Shown one piece after another: positions 34,602 through 47,429 of a stretch of 64,000 nt of DNA (position 1 is the first letter of the stretch; each line of letters opens with the position of its first letter). The notes below the pieces were generated by a model, which saw only the letters and a program-made list of their open reading frames with translations, was not told where the DNA came from and searched no databases. The DNA comes from Asterella californica (taxonomy: Eukaryota > Streptophyta > Marchantiopsida > Marchantiales > Aytoniaceae), in assembly GCA_036924285.1 (NCBI GenBank), contig JAYKYS010000009.1, forward strand, positions 21,804,001 to 21,868,000, given 5' to 3'. The position numbers were made by a program, and so were the translations under genes.

Positions 34602-37600
34602 GGGTTGAAGCATACGGTAGTTACTAGAATTTACTAGTCATTTAGTATTTTATTAATCCATTTTGCTTTTCAATAGAACTTTCTTGATCAAAGTGCTTTT
34701 GTACCTCTACGCACTTTCTTTCCTTCTCCTAGTACTTGAAAGATGAAAGTCAGCTCGAAAGGCTCCCCAACTCAAGGCACGTAAATCACCAACCCCAGTT
34801 CTCCTAGCAGACCACCGTGGCCAACATTCCCACCCCAGTTTACCTCCAAAATAGTTCCACGCCCAAAAGGGAACCTGATTCTTCTCCTTTTCCCTTTCTC
34901 TCTGGGTGGCCATTGCGGCATAAATAGAAGGTCAAGTCTCACCTACCGGTTCTTCGGCTTCTTTCCGATGTCTATATATCACCAACGGCTCAAGTTAAGT
35001 TATGTATCCAGCCTACCGTGTCTACTAGTGCTAAACCAGACCAGAGTCACCAACCCAACTAAAGAAAGTGAACCGAGGGCCTTCCAAGTTTAGGAACTCA
35101 ACCACCTTCTCAAGCAAGTGTCGTATGATACAACCCGGAATCATAACTGGACATTTCGCTGTAGCCAGCGTTTGAACCCTCAGTTAGGTAGTATGTAGGC
35201 ACTGGATGTAGGGATCGAGCGGCGAGCGGGGGATCTGTCAAGCGGTGTGACACCGTTGGGCCCGAAGCTGCACATGGTCAGTCGTAAAGGTTCGCACGAA
35301 CTACAGTACACTTTGGCCGACTACTGTAGGTGAGAGGACGACTACGCTAGTGCTACTACGATCTATGTACGACCGAGTGATGTCAAACTGGATAAGTGGC
35401 TAAGAGACGAGAAAGGGGCGCGGGCCCTCTGGATTGCAACCACCATGTGAAACGCGAAACGCCACAAGAGCACTCGGGCTGCCTACTGCTGCTGCCGCCA
35501 TAGCTGAGAGGAGGGAGAGGGGAACTCACGTGTGAGAGAGAGAACACTCACTTGGTCATGCGCCATCGGCGCTGCAATCCGGAAGAAAAGCGGTAAGATC
35601 AGCTCAACTCTAACTCGAACGAGCAAGTTGCGAACGAGCCTCCCTTTCCTTATCGTGGCAGGGAAGTAAAAAGTTGAGATATGTATGGAATTAGCCTCTT
35701 TTGGTGACCATATAGAGATAGATGGATAGATAGATAACATTTCGGAGTGCGATGTGAACTTAAACGATAGGGTCAGAAGCAGTGGTGCTACCAGTGGGAT
35801 GAATAGTTGTCGTATGTGTGACATTCAGATGACATCCTCTTCCTGCCCCCTTCCATTCCACTATCTTGGTCTTTGACTGATTTGTTGGTGTGAATTCTAT
35901 CCAAGTCAGATATGTGTTTTCATTTGGGATATGCTTCAGTGATTTTGAGTCGATCATATGCAGTCTACGTAGCTTAGGCATGATGGAACGCCGAAATGCA
36001 ATCCCTTTGAAGTCGTTGTTATCTACAAGCTGGTGATACTCTCTAAATGGAGCATCGACCGCCGAATTTCGTTGTTATCTACAAGCTGGTGTTCTCTCTA
36101 TATTGAGCATCGACCGCCGAATTCCGCCTTTTATCACCGGCTATCAATGCTATCAAAAGGCCGCATGTTACGGTTGTCACCCTCTCGTCTCTTCTTCTCT
36201 TCTGAGTTATCGGCAAAGGGGCAAGCAATTTTCCTTTTGAGTGCCTGCTAGCTACCTCATGCAAACAGTATGAGAAAGAATGAAGTAGTCAACAAAGTTG
36301 TTGGAGGAGTGCTTTGCATTTCAGCGGGCTAGACTTGTCCACGAACCCTTTGAAACTGCAACTTCCGTTGCATCGATCGTGAAACTTCAAGGTTGATTTA
36401 TCCTTTTGGAATCCTTTTACGCGTTTCAACGTCTGAAGTTGGTACCGGACTTTCCTTCAAAATCTCCAGTTCTCCAACTTGAGTTTCGCGGTTACCTGAT
36501 AGGATTGCAAGAAGGAGGAGCCACTTGTATTTTGGCTTGAACTCAATACCAAAGGCAAGATTTTCCATCAACATGAGGAAAGAGCCTACTGCTGGACACG
36601 GATCAACTTATGTACCTCCTTCTGCACTTTCTAATCTCTAACAAGCAGGCGTAGACTCTATGGTGGGTGTCTCGTAGTTAGCAACGTATGGAAAATACAT
36701 GGATGATGAGAAAATTGTGGCAACACTAACTGAAGCGTTGCGGTAGCCAGGGGACAGGTTCTTGGAGAGTGTTGTACTTCGAACAGACATCTTCCGGTGA
36801 GAAATTTATGTGCATGCCTTGGTATCGCATCTCCATTTGGCTGCAACAATATGTATTTCTGCTATGAGATGGAATGGTCAATCATGCCCTAGTGCAACCG
36901 TAGAATACACTTTCCGGAAGGAAACGAGAGCAATAAACACCAGGAGAAAGAACTGCATATGATATAACCTTCGACGAGGAGCTACACAAAGCATATAAAC
37001 CAGGATAATGAAGAATCATCGAAGTTGATATCCGTTTTGGAAGGTGGCGACCACAAGCGAATTTAGTGGAAGTGGAAGTCAGGTTCAGCCAGTGAGTTGC
37101 ACAAAAGGTTGTCCGTTCCTCAAAATAAGAACTGTTACCAACCGTGTTGTAGGCCAGACCTAACATGCGGTGGGCATGCTTCTACCTGACGAGCTCAGCA
37201 CGGTATATAAATTGTGGCGAATTTACAGTCGGACTCGTTGTCACATCCGAGAAGGTTGCAGATAACGAAGTCGTGTGGTCAACGTCGTTCGAGGAATGAT
37301 CAGTGCTCACTTACCAAGTAAGTAACGAACTCACCTTGGACCTTGACCATCTAGACTGATCCACAGCTATCTTAAAGATGATATACATGATAAAACTGCG
37401 CGTTGTCCAGTCAAGGAAGTAGAAAACCATGTAATTTTTTCTCCGTTTTGCGATCATGGAATGTGATGAGGAATGTAACATTTCGACTCAGATTAGTTTT
37501 TCTGTATGACCTGTTAAGGAAGTTGAAGAGCAAAACGATCCAATTAATGATGTAGCGGCCCAGAAGATCGTTTTCTTGTGCGATTAGATCATGTGTAATA

Positions 37601-39277
37601 TGTCTTTGTGCTTTATTTGAGTATTGACTTTCTTACTTTAGTTTACTTGCTATTAAACATGTAGGTTAAGTATTTTAAGAATATTGATTGAATTGGATTG
37701 AAACTGATTCACACCTTTTCAAGACCCTACGATCCATAAAGTGGAACAGTGAAAAACAATACGTTACAGAAACTAATCTATAGAGCCAATAAAGTTTAAG
37801 ATAACTACCTAATCGGGTCATATGAATCTCAAGGAGTTTAGACACACTAGAGTATGTGATTTCAAGTTGTCTTCTAATATCTTTGAAAGCAGAACAGGAT
37901 AAGAAAGCATGAAGTTCGTTCTCCACCTGATAAACAAAGCAACACAGACACGATATAAGATTCCTATCTATTTTATGATGGCTACCACTCTCAGCTGGTG
38001 TGAACTGAGTTGAGCTTGAGCAATTAACTTCTTTTTTCCTGCTAATGCTGCATTGTATAAAATAAGTAATGCTGTTCAGTATACACCAACATGGGGTTAA
38101 TCTCTTTGATGTAGAAAGCCTTTTTCTTTGTAACTTTATGTTCTCTCCATATCTCGGTTATGACTTTGCGGTGACGAGCTCTCTCGTACCAATTCTGGAG
38201 GTGGGCCAATCGTTGTCACCGATTCCCCATCGGAGTAACCATGCGCTGACTTGATGATACCACTTTTGTTCCCGGTCTGCAACTTAGCAAGTGTTGGGAA
38301 GCTTAGTGGTCTTCCGTGAGAGTTAGTTTGTGTGTTGATTTGTCTGAGGTAGTTTGGTCTGTAGGAGTTGGTTGACAATAATCGAAGTGTTGAAGTAACT
38401 ATATGAAAACGTAAGTGAACTTTGCAGAGAAGATAAAACATTATAATGAGTATTGTCAGCAGTAAACACTGACTGAAACGCAACATGAGTATTAAAACTT
38501 AGACCCTTGCGGTACAAAACCTCGTTTTGCGATGGTTGCAAGAAGTAGTTTGCGTTCTGCTGCAAAGTTCACTGCAAAACTTTTAACTCTGGCATGTCGC
38601 AGATCGCCAAACGCACCTTGTTCTCTTTCATGTCTTTTTTACTGATACTCTTTTCTTTTCCTTGGTCCTAAAGGTGGCGGACCGCCAAAATGTACAAGAG
38701 ACCAAGTCCAGACAGGAGGCCCGAGTCTAAAGGTTGCCTTAAAAGTAGAGCGAGGTCCATATGCCTTTCTGTCAAGTCAGCTGCCGGAAAGAATGGAATA
38801 CCATGTGCATGCACCAATTATCGTCGTATCCAGACTTCGTGATTGCTCACAAGCAGACCCAGCCTAGGTTTTCCCTGCTTACCTATAATTTGCCGGCGGT
38901 TTCTTTCAGGTGACGGATTTTTGTGTTAACTCACCGCGTTTTTTAACAATTTTCGAATACTTTTCTCTCTTTTGTGTATTTTGAGAAAGAAATTATCCGA
39001 CGTCTTCTCTACTTATCCTGCTTTTCTATAAAAGTTGCCGGGCATTACACGGGATGCCGGATCTAGGCTGGCGCTGCTCACAAGGCGTTGCCCCAGTTGA
39101 ACTGGATACACTACAAGGAAGGAAAAGGATGAGGAATGCGGCTTATAGAACATTCGGTTCGTGCGCCAGTTCGTTTTAACGGACGCACAAGGAACGGGAT
39201 TCAATACACGGGCAATCCGACAACAAACGACCAGAACCTCGTCCTTCTCCCAGCCTCCCAGGTCAGGTATGTCTGTA
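34602..39277. other. No gene recognised
   Basis: Mixed composition, somewhat higher G+C at about 34.9-37.3 kb. Frames reach only 116 codons and none is recognised. A short tandem duplication (36015-36126) is the only clear structure. Confidence 0.45.
36015..36126. repeat. Tandem duplication, 56-bp unit
   Basis: GTTGTTATCTACAAGCTGGT at 36015 recurs at 36071. Both copies continue through GAGCATCGACCGCCGAATT with small differences in between. Confidence 0.85.
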
Positions 39278-39312
39278 AAACGCGACCCAATGAATCGCAA
39301 ACGGATGGGAGA
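39278..39312 (+). mobile_element. Fragment of the LINE 3'-end family
   Basis: CCCAATGAATCGCAAACGGA here matches the head of the 9868 relic (CCAATGAATAGCAAACGG). The similarity stops after about 35 bases, so this is a short remnant. Confidence 0.45.
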
Positions 39313-39460
39313 GGCAATTGACCGTCTTCATTGACATAGACTCCTACCGTCTCAACTGTATTTGGTGTCACTCAAGGTCTACTCTCATCGCACTATTATT
39401 CGTCTTATTCAGAGCGTATTTTGGTATTCGCTTCTTAACACATTTCTGTTTCACACTAAG

Positions 39461-39925
39461 TGGCCTTCTGCACCTACAGTTTCAAAACTGCGCAAGCATA
39501 GTTCACGCGTGTATGTTAGGGGTGGTAATAAACGGGTGCTTCAGACTGTGCGCAGTTTCACTTTGGCAAATAGGGTTGGTACAAAATGTACAGATTCCCG
39601 CATTTTAGGAGAAGGGTTGTGGCCGGGTGTTTTTGAGTTTGAAGCTTACAGTTTTGACCCAGACACGCGTGAGAGTTATACATGCTGGTAGGTTTACTGT
39701 AAATCCTTCCAGTAAACTCCACTTGGCATCTGAGCGTGTACAGCACATGCCCAGCACACGCCTTACAGGGTACTTCACTCAAAACTGCAGAAGAAATGCG
39801 GAGAAGAAGGTGAGTAAAAATGAAACTGTGGAAAATTGTCTTTGGTTTTCGGAGGTCTCTCGCAATAACGAAAATGTAAGAAACTGCAAAATATGCAGTT
39901 TTGAAACTGTAGGTGCAGAAGGCCT
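39461..39925. mobile_element. DNA-transposon-like element, perfect 30-bp inverted ends
   Basis: 39462-39491 (GGCCTTCTGCACCTACAG...) is the exact complement of 39895-39924. CTAAG is present directly outside on both sides (39456-39460, 39926-39930), a possible 5-bp duplication. The 465-bp body has short frames only. The superfamily is not decided. Confidence 0.75.
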
Positions 39926-39930
39926 CTAAG

Positions 39931-40690
39931 CATGACTATTGGTGATTGTTCGTATCGAGCGTGTGTTGGAGAGTACATTAGCAAGTAATCATCAATAAAA
40001 TAGAATCACAGAATTTAAGAACACTTGGTTATCACTTTCAAACATGGAATAACAGTGGCTTTGTATTGCTAAACTTGTAAAAACGATTTCTTTTCCATAT
40101 CGGAATTCGGTTGATTCAGATCGAATTTACTTTTTAACGTGAAAAATGTTCGGCTTCATTTCTGTAAATTCAGCTACCGGAAAAAGTTTCTCGATTACAG
40201 AAGGGTACGGAGCTTACCGAGATCATAGACGTAACTGGTCAAAAAACGAGAAACGGTGCCCATGGGAGTAGCCATTCACAATGTTAATTCGGCAAGGTGG
40301 ATTTGGAGCACTTTACCAGCACTAGTTCGAGTGATAGTAAAAGTAATTCACGCTCGTAAAAGTAAATCATAATCAATGTAATACATTTTAAGTTACTATA
40401 TATATATTAGGTTAAAATAGTGTGGGTTGAAAATTGCTTTCGTTTGTCAAGTAGTAAATCATGTTGGTAGCTTTTTACAACTTTCGCTTTACTCACTTAG
40501 CTTTCGCTCTCGTAACTTTTAATGCCCGGTTAATGTTGAAGATTTTCGCTCTCGTAACAGTTTTGCTGAATCTGTTCGTTCATTGCCAACATCTTTTCTC
40601 AGAAATAGAGTCTACAGAATTGCCTTCCAATATTGAAGGACTGCTCACATATGTTTCAGGTTTTTAAGTAGATATAATTGTGCTCATTTT
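39931..40690. other. No gene recognised
   Basis: AT-rich sequence. One 68-codon frame (40461-40667) has a hydrophobic look but no recognisable identity. Confidence 0.4.
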
Positions 40691-40839
40691 TATGACACTA
40701 TAACCAGTGTCATAGAAGATATGTTCTTGTTGTAATGTAATCTCGCATAGACACTGATTCTATGACGTTTTATATTTTACATTGAATATACACACTAATT
40801 GCGGTGCGTCTTAAGAAAATTAAGACACACCGCAATTAG
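40691..40839. repeat. Two hairpins, one with 20-bp arms
   Basis: TATGACACT (40691-40699) pairs with 40706-40714. CTAATTGCGGTGCGTCTTAA (40795-40814) pairs with 40820-40839 at 19 of 20 positions around a GAAAA loop. Both lie in a stretch rich in TACACT-type half-sites up to 40.92 kb, as in some subterminal regions of DNA transposons. Confidence 0.7.
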
Positions 40840-41001
40840 CGTGATCTACACTATATATACACTCAGATGAATTAGAAACGTACACTCTAAATACAGTAAC
40901 GAGTGTAAATCAGTCACTACTTTCAGTAATAAATGGGATAATCAAGCATGACATGGGAATATACAGAACAAAGATTTACTTGCACGGGACACATTTTTGG
41001 G

Positions 41002-41346
41002 CAGAAATTGGCTTGATCATACCCCCTCTTAACGTTTGGTTGTTGGATCATACTGTTGACGGGTTATTGAGAGTCGAACCAGTCATTTTACTTTTTGGTT
41101 AAATCATTTTAGTACTTTCAATCTTGATTAAATATCAGTGTAATTTAAAATATTTAACATTAAAGACACGTTAAACTACCCATATTCTCGTTTCTGTAAT
41201 ATGTGCAATCTCACATGTGAATAACATCACAAAGTGACTGGTTTTACAGAATATAGCCAGTCAAGGCTGTCATCAAGCCGTACATCGTTAAAAGGGGTAT
41301 GATCAAGCTCATGGAAACTACTGGGGTGTGATCAAGCAAATTCCTG
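41002..41346. mobile_element. hAT-like MITE, family A copy 3 (345 bp)
   Basis: It begins CAGAAATTGGCTTGATCATA and ends GTGTGATCAAGCAAATTCCTG, inverted copies of one another. It aligns with copy 2 along its whole length. The flanking 8-mers (TTTTTGGG and GTTCTGGG) match only imperfectly, as expected of an older insertion. Confidence 0.8.
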
Positions 41347-41380
41347 CAGTTCTGGGTGACTCTCAACGAATCTATTCACC

Positions 41381-41830
41381 GTGGTGATTTCATTTCCTCT
41401 GGCGAATCATACAGCATGGATTCTTCACCGCGGCAAGAGCGGAACTCATCGGAACTTGAGACACAATGCAACTCTGTCCGCGCTGTCAGGAGCGTCCAGA
41501 CGTGAAGATATTCTCCACCTCTTCATAAGGTGCGCTGCTCACCGGGATGACTGGCTCCACCTGGGCTACCCTTCTTACATCTCTCACATCCGGTATGCTG
41601 GATGCAGCCAACGGACATCTCTTCCTCCAATTCTTACTCGTCTTCTTCTCTTGCCCACCGGCAAGCGACAACTTTATCTGCTGCTACTCGTTGGATACTG
41701 GCGCCAGACATGGAATCATCGTTGTATAGTGAAAAACAAGCGACGCAATGAATAGGCAACGGATGGAAAGACCTCATCAAGCTTTACAAGGGAAAGAACG
41801 ACCAGAAAGTCCAAATGACCAACTGCAATA
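41381..41830 (+). pseudogene. LINE reverse-transcriptase C-terminal zinc-finger relic plus 3' end
   Basis: One frame gives WRIIQHGFFTAARAELIGT, then a stop, then LCPRCQERPDV (CPRC at 41475-41486). The next frame continues as DILHLFIRCAAHRDDWLHLG. Together they form the C-x2-C...H-x4-C zinc finger found at the end of plant non-LTR reverse transcriptases (zf-RVT type), broken by one stop and one frameshift. The downstream ATGAATAGGCAACGGATGG and CAAGCTTTACAAGGGAAAG match the LINE 3'-end relic at 9.87 kb. Decayed and non-functional. Confidence 0.75.
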
Positions 41831-42099
41831 TGAAGAGAGTAAGATTTTAGAACTATCAGTAGTGCTAAGATCACTTATCATTTTAAAAATATCATACATT
41901 GGTAAATCAAAATTCTTGCATACAACAGATGTGTATAATGTATTTCAAAGACTCCGCATCACCGTTTCCTTTCGCACACTATGTTACTCTCTTCGAATTT
42001 TGACTACAGCCAGCACTCTCTCTCATTTTCGTATCCTTTTCCGTTTGGGATACTCTTGGCTTCACCATCTTATTTATAATCTCCAGGATAGCTTAGGCT

Positions 42100-42215
42100 A
42101 CTAATAGCGGGGCTTAGCCCCGATGTTCTTCTCTTCGAGGCGTTAGTTACTTGATCTTTCGGGTCCTTCTTTCTCTTGTAAGGCTTGTTTACTATTCATT
42201 ATGTTGCGTGTTCAG
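42100..42215 (-). mobile_element. LINE 3'-end relic, minus strand
   Basis: The complement reads ATGAATAGTAAACAAGCC then TTACAAGAGAAAGAAGGACC and GGCTAAGCCCCGCTAT. This aligns with the 9.87-kb relic with a short internal deletion. It lies about 0.3 kb from a plus-strand relic of the same family, in opposite orientation. Confidence 0.65.
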
Positions 42216-42346
42216 CTTAGACTCTCTCAAGGTAAGCAGGATTATAGCTAGGACTTGTTGTCTCGCTCGCTGCACATTAATAGCTGTTGCTATCGTGCAG
42301 TCATAGACTCTCTTGGTTCTTGCTCCCATGGTTTCGAGCTGCCTTC

Positions 42347-42382
42347 CTATTAGATGGACGTCTCTTTCTGTCCATCTAATAG
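42347..42382. repeat. Perfect 12-bp-arm hairpin
   Basis: CTATTAGATGGA (42347-42358) pairs exactly with TCCATCTAATAG (42371-42382). It is short; noted for completeness. Confidence 0.5.
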
Positions 42383-45300
42383 AGGGTGTCAAAATTTAGA
42401 ACTTTTCTTTAAGATTCTATACCTGCGGGAAAGAGTTACGACTTCAGTCAAACCTTGGCAGGTGTTTCACGCAAGCACTTCCGGAGATACTCGCAAGAAA
42501 ACATCAGCGGGTATTTTTTAACGATCATTCATTCATTTTGCTCGTTTACTTTTGCAACGAAATATCTACTACGTTGAGTAATTGTACTGAGTATCAGAAT
42601 AAAAAAATTTAAAAAATTTATGATCTCTGAGTCACAAGCGCAACCCAGACTCAATCGCGCTTCCATACAAAGTTAACTCCTGTGAAATTACGACTATTTC
42701 TCTTCGTCGTTAAAGAATCTTTATCTCTCAACTTTGACACTCTTTAATAGAAGATTTCAAACATAGTCCCGTCGCGAGTCACGGACATGTCCGTGTTGAC
42801 TCGTGACGGATTTCACGGTCTACTCCGACATGCACATGTCGAGGATGCCCATCATTCAGTCACGAACTGGGCTGTTAAGTCCATGGTTGCGAGGAGTCTC
42901 ATTGATTCTAAATGCTACAAGACGAAAAGAAAATTCCGTCAGAATATTTCACAAACTCATTCAATCTTGTTTATGCTGGTGCGTGAAATGTCCATGACCG
43001 AAAATAATGGACCTTCCCGCGGAGTCTGTGTATGTATTACGTACCCCAATGTTTGAAACCTCTAATAAACCATCTACGGGCTCCCGGGGTGCTTTTGGAT
43101 CTGGATGACCACTCGGCTCCATTTTGCTGTTTTCCATAAGTAAAGTTGCTTGACCAAAGGGAGGAAAAATATGTTCACACCTAAACCGAGCAGACACCCA
43201 GTGCACTGCATCGCCAACTAATCACTTCTTGCCTCCCTCTTCTTCTCTCCATGATACACTGCCTAGGAAATGCTAACACGCGACTGCGCCCCTCCCATCA
43301 CCTCACCTCACCTCGCTTCGCTCTACTGTATCCAACTGGCTGATATGTCACCGGGACCATCGTCAACATGTGGTGGGGGTTCCCATCGACTGAAGATGTC
43401 GTCTAACTACCTTAACCGTAAGTCCAACCTTTGAGGGTTTTACTTGGATGTACCGCATCTAGAATAGTTGGACTTCGACGTGCTCATACTGAAAACTTTT
43501 GCTCTTTGCTAGCTAACCGTCGATTTTGTAAAGTTTTGAATAAAACAAAAATATGGATAGCAAGGTGAATTTTTTTTGTCTCTTTTACAAACGAGAGAAG
43601 TTTCCATGTGACGTGACAACATCATTCTGTTTCAAATGCATAACTTAGTTATATTATAACAAATTATCACCTTGTTTCAGTTTAAATCTAACATGATTCT
43701 CAGACAAATGCATAACTTGGCAGTTTTTTTGCACGTGTAGCACGTGCTCGTTATTTGTACGTTATTTGTATGTACATCACGGATTACCAGAATATCGACC
43801 ATGGACGTGACCGTGGTAGCATCAGATTATAGCACGTCATGCACTTGTACCCAGTTCTTGAAGTCGAGATCTGAATTGGAGACAGTGTTGCAACTGATTA
43901 CTGCTGGCTACGAGAGAAGAGTAGAAGAATGTCTCCAATGTTCATTTGTACGATTTAGGTCAGGATTTGTAAGTTCGTGTGATTTATATCGATCGCCTGT
44001 CTGTTCTTGATGTGATGTGCATACTATGTTTGGACTAGATTGATTAGGTATCGGAGAAGAGAAAATGTGATCCGGTTGCAATCGTAGCAGCGAATTGAAT
44101 CGACCGGCTGACATTGTCATTGATGAGACGAATTGAATCGATCGACATCGTCAGTTGACAAGATTTTCCAAGTCGTTTGGTCGCCTTTGGAGTTCGAGTT
44201 GTCTTTTGACAGAAGGTGATTGTTATCTTGCAAATTTTGCAAATCGTTTGGTTCAAGTATTTAGAGCTTTATGTTGTGTAGATTATGCTCTTCAATTTGG
44301 AGTCTATGAATTTGATGCTTGTGCATTACCATCCTGGTGTCAAACTTTATCGTCTTTGGATCGCTTGTGCGATCGTAGAGTTCTCATCTTTGTATAGGAA
44401 AAACTGTAAGTGGATTGGATTATTGTGTAAGCAAAACGTTAAGTTGAGCTGCTCGAGATAAACCATTCTGTTGCGAGTCCTCTTTTGGACTTTGTACGAT
44501 AGAATTTCTCATTCTTCTCTTCGAAGAGAACTCCAAACGGCATGTTTAGAAATTCATTAGGATCAAGAAGACTCAATCTACATGTAGGAAAGGAATTATA
44601 TCAAATCAAGCGGCCAGTTTTGTCTATGTGCATAGTTTTAAGTTGTAAGGATAAGTCTTGAGGCTTTTGTCACATCAACTGAGAATTAGAAATATCTCGA
44701 CAATTGAGATCAGATGTAAAAGTTTCAATAGCTAAGAGAGTTAAGAGGAAAGAGCATATCAATATCTGAAGATCAATTTACGAGGAGACAATTCTCAAAT
44801 AGGTTGGTTGAGTGGTTTATCTTAGATTAAGTTAGATATGGAGTTAGGAGATTCTTATAGATTACTCTGATCTATTAGTAACTTTAGTGCTTATAGAGAA
44901 AATGCAAAAATGTACATAAAATGAAGTTTGACATAATTTCTTTTGATTGTTTCTCTTTCTCACATGTCTTGCATTGCTAAGGACCCTGCATTTTCTCCTA
45001 CACTCCTCATACAAAGTACAATATGGCTTATTTTCTCTTTACACTATTATATTCTTGTACATCACTTTTAATAAAACAGAATATTTGGATAAACTTTCTT
45101 GGTGATATATAGTCGATACATATTTTATCTAAATACATGACATGTATGCTGCATCCACATGATAAGTATAAAGTATCTTGATTTCTTCTCAATAAAAATA
45201 CATATTACATGCTATCAGTAAATTCTGGAATCTGTCTATAATTACATTCACCACATTTGTTTAGACAAACGAACCTCGTACTATTATATTATATATTATA

Positions 45301-45995
45301 TTTATATTATGGGGAGCGTTGTAATGAGCTTGCGCAAGCACAGGAGCATATGTTTATACTCTTGCATTAATTTTCATTTCCTTGCATTGCTCTTAGAAGT
45401 TGTTGTGAAGAATAGAATTTGTTTTAAAACTTTTTTTCCTAAGAAGGAGCTTCAATTTTTATGGCACACTCTTTTTATCACAAAACTTCATGCTACCAAA
45501 GAGTATAAGTATAAAAGCATGAAAAGAAATATACTTTTCTACTCGCTGTGTTTTTTTAGTCTACAAAAAGAATTTTTTTTGCTCCAAGAAATATCGAAAT
45601 GTTTGTGTTAACATTTCCCTGTAAGTCCTAACTAGGTTTTTTTAGATGAATTAGAGTTTATAAAGCTAGTGAATAGCTTTATCTGACTCTTTTTTTCACA
45701 GATTCTAAGTTGAGATGAAGACATAATCAGTAGAAACATTTCTCGCATAACGGTTAAATTTCTCAGTTCTCTGAAAACAAACCCGAAAAATAAGTTCTTC
45801 TTGGTTATCAGGACCACTTGTAGTCATACTCGGGATTTAAACCAAGGAGTTTGAAAGTTGTACAACACATAGTGAAAATGATTCAAATTAGATTTTCATC
45901 TAATGAAAAAACTCCAAAATTTCGTATATGCATTTGAACTCTAGGGTTACGAATCTTTCATGAGCAATGATAAGTCACATGCAATACCGTCTACC
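42383..45995. other. No gene recognised
   Basis: Frames up to 100 codons without a recognisable product. Composition is mixed to 44.4 kb and AT-rich after it. The frames at 43744-44010 and 44155-44397 were examined and not recognised. Confidence 0.45.
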
Positions 45996-46572
45996 TATTT
46001 TCATAGGCAGCGCTACACTACTAGCCCTGCCTATGAAAATAATTAGTATGTACTACACTATGGTCATGCATGTATTACTGTGCCCACACTAACAGAAAAT
46101 CTGTTATAATAGTGTGATTCACACTGTTTCAAACATGTTTTTCAGTGTAGATATTTGTTGACTATATAAAATAAATAAATAAATAATATTTAGTCTTTAT
46201 TTTCAACATGGAGAGAAATTTTGAACACAACACAAAAAAAGAACATTTGTACTAATTGCATCGGTTGAAGCCTAACGTGAAGAAACAAACACTCGAAGTA
46301 TTTAAAAGTTGAACTTGTGATATATGATATACATATTTTTAAATAAAAGATTCAATAGATATAGATATAGATATAGATCTAGATATATATATATTAGAAA
46401 ATATAAAACATAACATTGATTGTAATAATATAAGATGCATCATTCATCAATCCATATATATAACCACATTAATATTTTATCCGAGATAAATTAATTTACA
46501 AAATATAGTGTGAGCTACACACTATTCACATGCACTGTATGTAAATTACCACACTCATAACTGTGAGTAGTG
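45996..46572. mobile_element. CACTA-like ends with a terminal hairpin (tentative)
   Basis: CACTACTAGCCCTG starts at 46016 and the mirror GAGTAGTG ends at 46572, giving CACTA...TAGTG ends 557 bases apart with many TACACTA/TAGTGTG half-sites inside. The left CACTA lies in the loop of a 15-bp-arm hairpin (45996-46010 with 46027-46041). The flanking triplets do not match, so the 3-bp duplication expected of CACTA elements is not seen. Confidence 0.4.
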
Positions 46573-46682
46573 TAGCTAGCATTTCAATATAACTTCTTCT
46601 CTATTTGAGAGTAATGCAAAGGTGAATGTGAATCTGCACAAAAGTTTGTTTATCATATCGCAAGTAGGTTAGTTGAACTTGA

Positions 46683-46980
46683 TCACACTCCTCTTAATGA
46701 TATTTTGCTTGATAACACCTCTAATCGATTGACAATAAAACCATCATTCTGTTTTGTCGTTCATCATTTCTCTACATTTGAGCATGACCAAATATCACTG
46801 CCACTGAAAAACGTTTAATAATTAACTACACGTAAGATGATACATGCTCAAAAAGTTGATATGTACAGTATAAAATTATCATGAATATAACAAAATGATT
46901 GGTTTCATAATCAATAATCGATAAGAGATATTATCAAAGAATACATCGTTAAGAGAAGCATGATCCAGCACTATTCAGAC
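46683..46980. mobile_element. hAT-like MITE, family A copy 4 (degenerate)
   Basis: The left part (ACTTGATCACACTCC) and scattered interior matches such as ACAAAATGATTGGTT and TACATCGTTAAGAG follow the order of copies 2 and 3. The right end has decayed (GCATGATCCAGCAC), and no target duplication can be assigned. Confidence 0.5.
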
Positions 46981-47429
46981 TGTATAACCTCATGTACACT
47001 TAATGAGGTGTTATTTATAAGCTGATCCTTCTGTTAGAAAATGTTAGCTCTAAATAATGTATCAAAGATTGATTTCATCCGTAAATAAGAATTGACTTAT
47101 TGTGAGTTAGTTCCAGGTATAGTGACTGCGCTTATAAGTTTTTTTGCGTTTCTGGAGATCATGTGTTTCGTTCGCCTAAGAGATGTTTAAATTTAGATAT
47201 TTAAATTTAGACTATAATTTACCTTTTGACTTTTATTCACGAAATCAAAAGCGGATTATATTTTTCATTCCCCTTGCTTCCTTCACTGTACAATTTTCAC
47301 TGCACCCCAGTAAAAATGTATATTTCAATTTACACTGCACCCTCGTTCCTTCACTGTATAAGGTCGTGTAACGTCCTTTTGTGTCTATTTCTAACATTCT
47401 TGTCCTTTTTCTCTTACTTGTACAAGGCC
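46981..47429. other. No gene recognised
   Basis: AT-rich. A decayed family B-like hairpin (TTTATAAGCTGATCCTTCTG / TTAGCTCTAAAT) lies near 47.0-47.06 kb. Confidence 0.4.

Noticed and set aside
46013..46575. Confident CACTA element
   Set aside because: The flanking triplets (CTA and TAG) do not match, so only a tentative call was kept.
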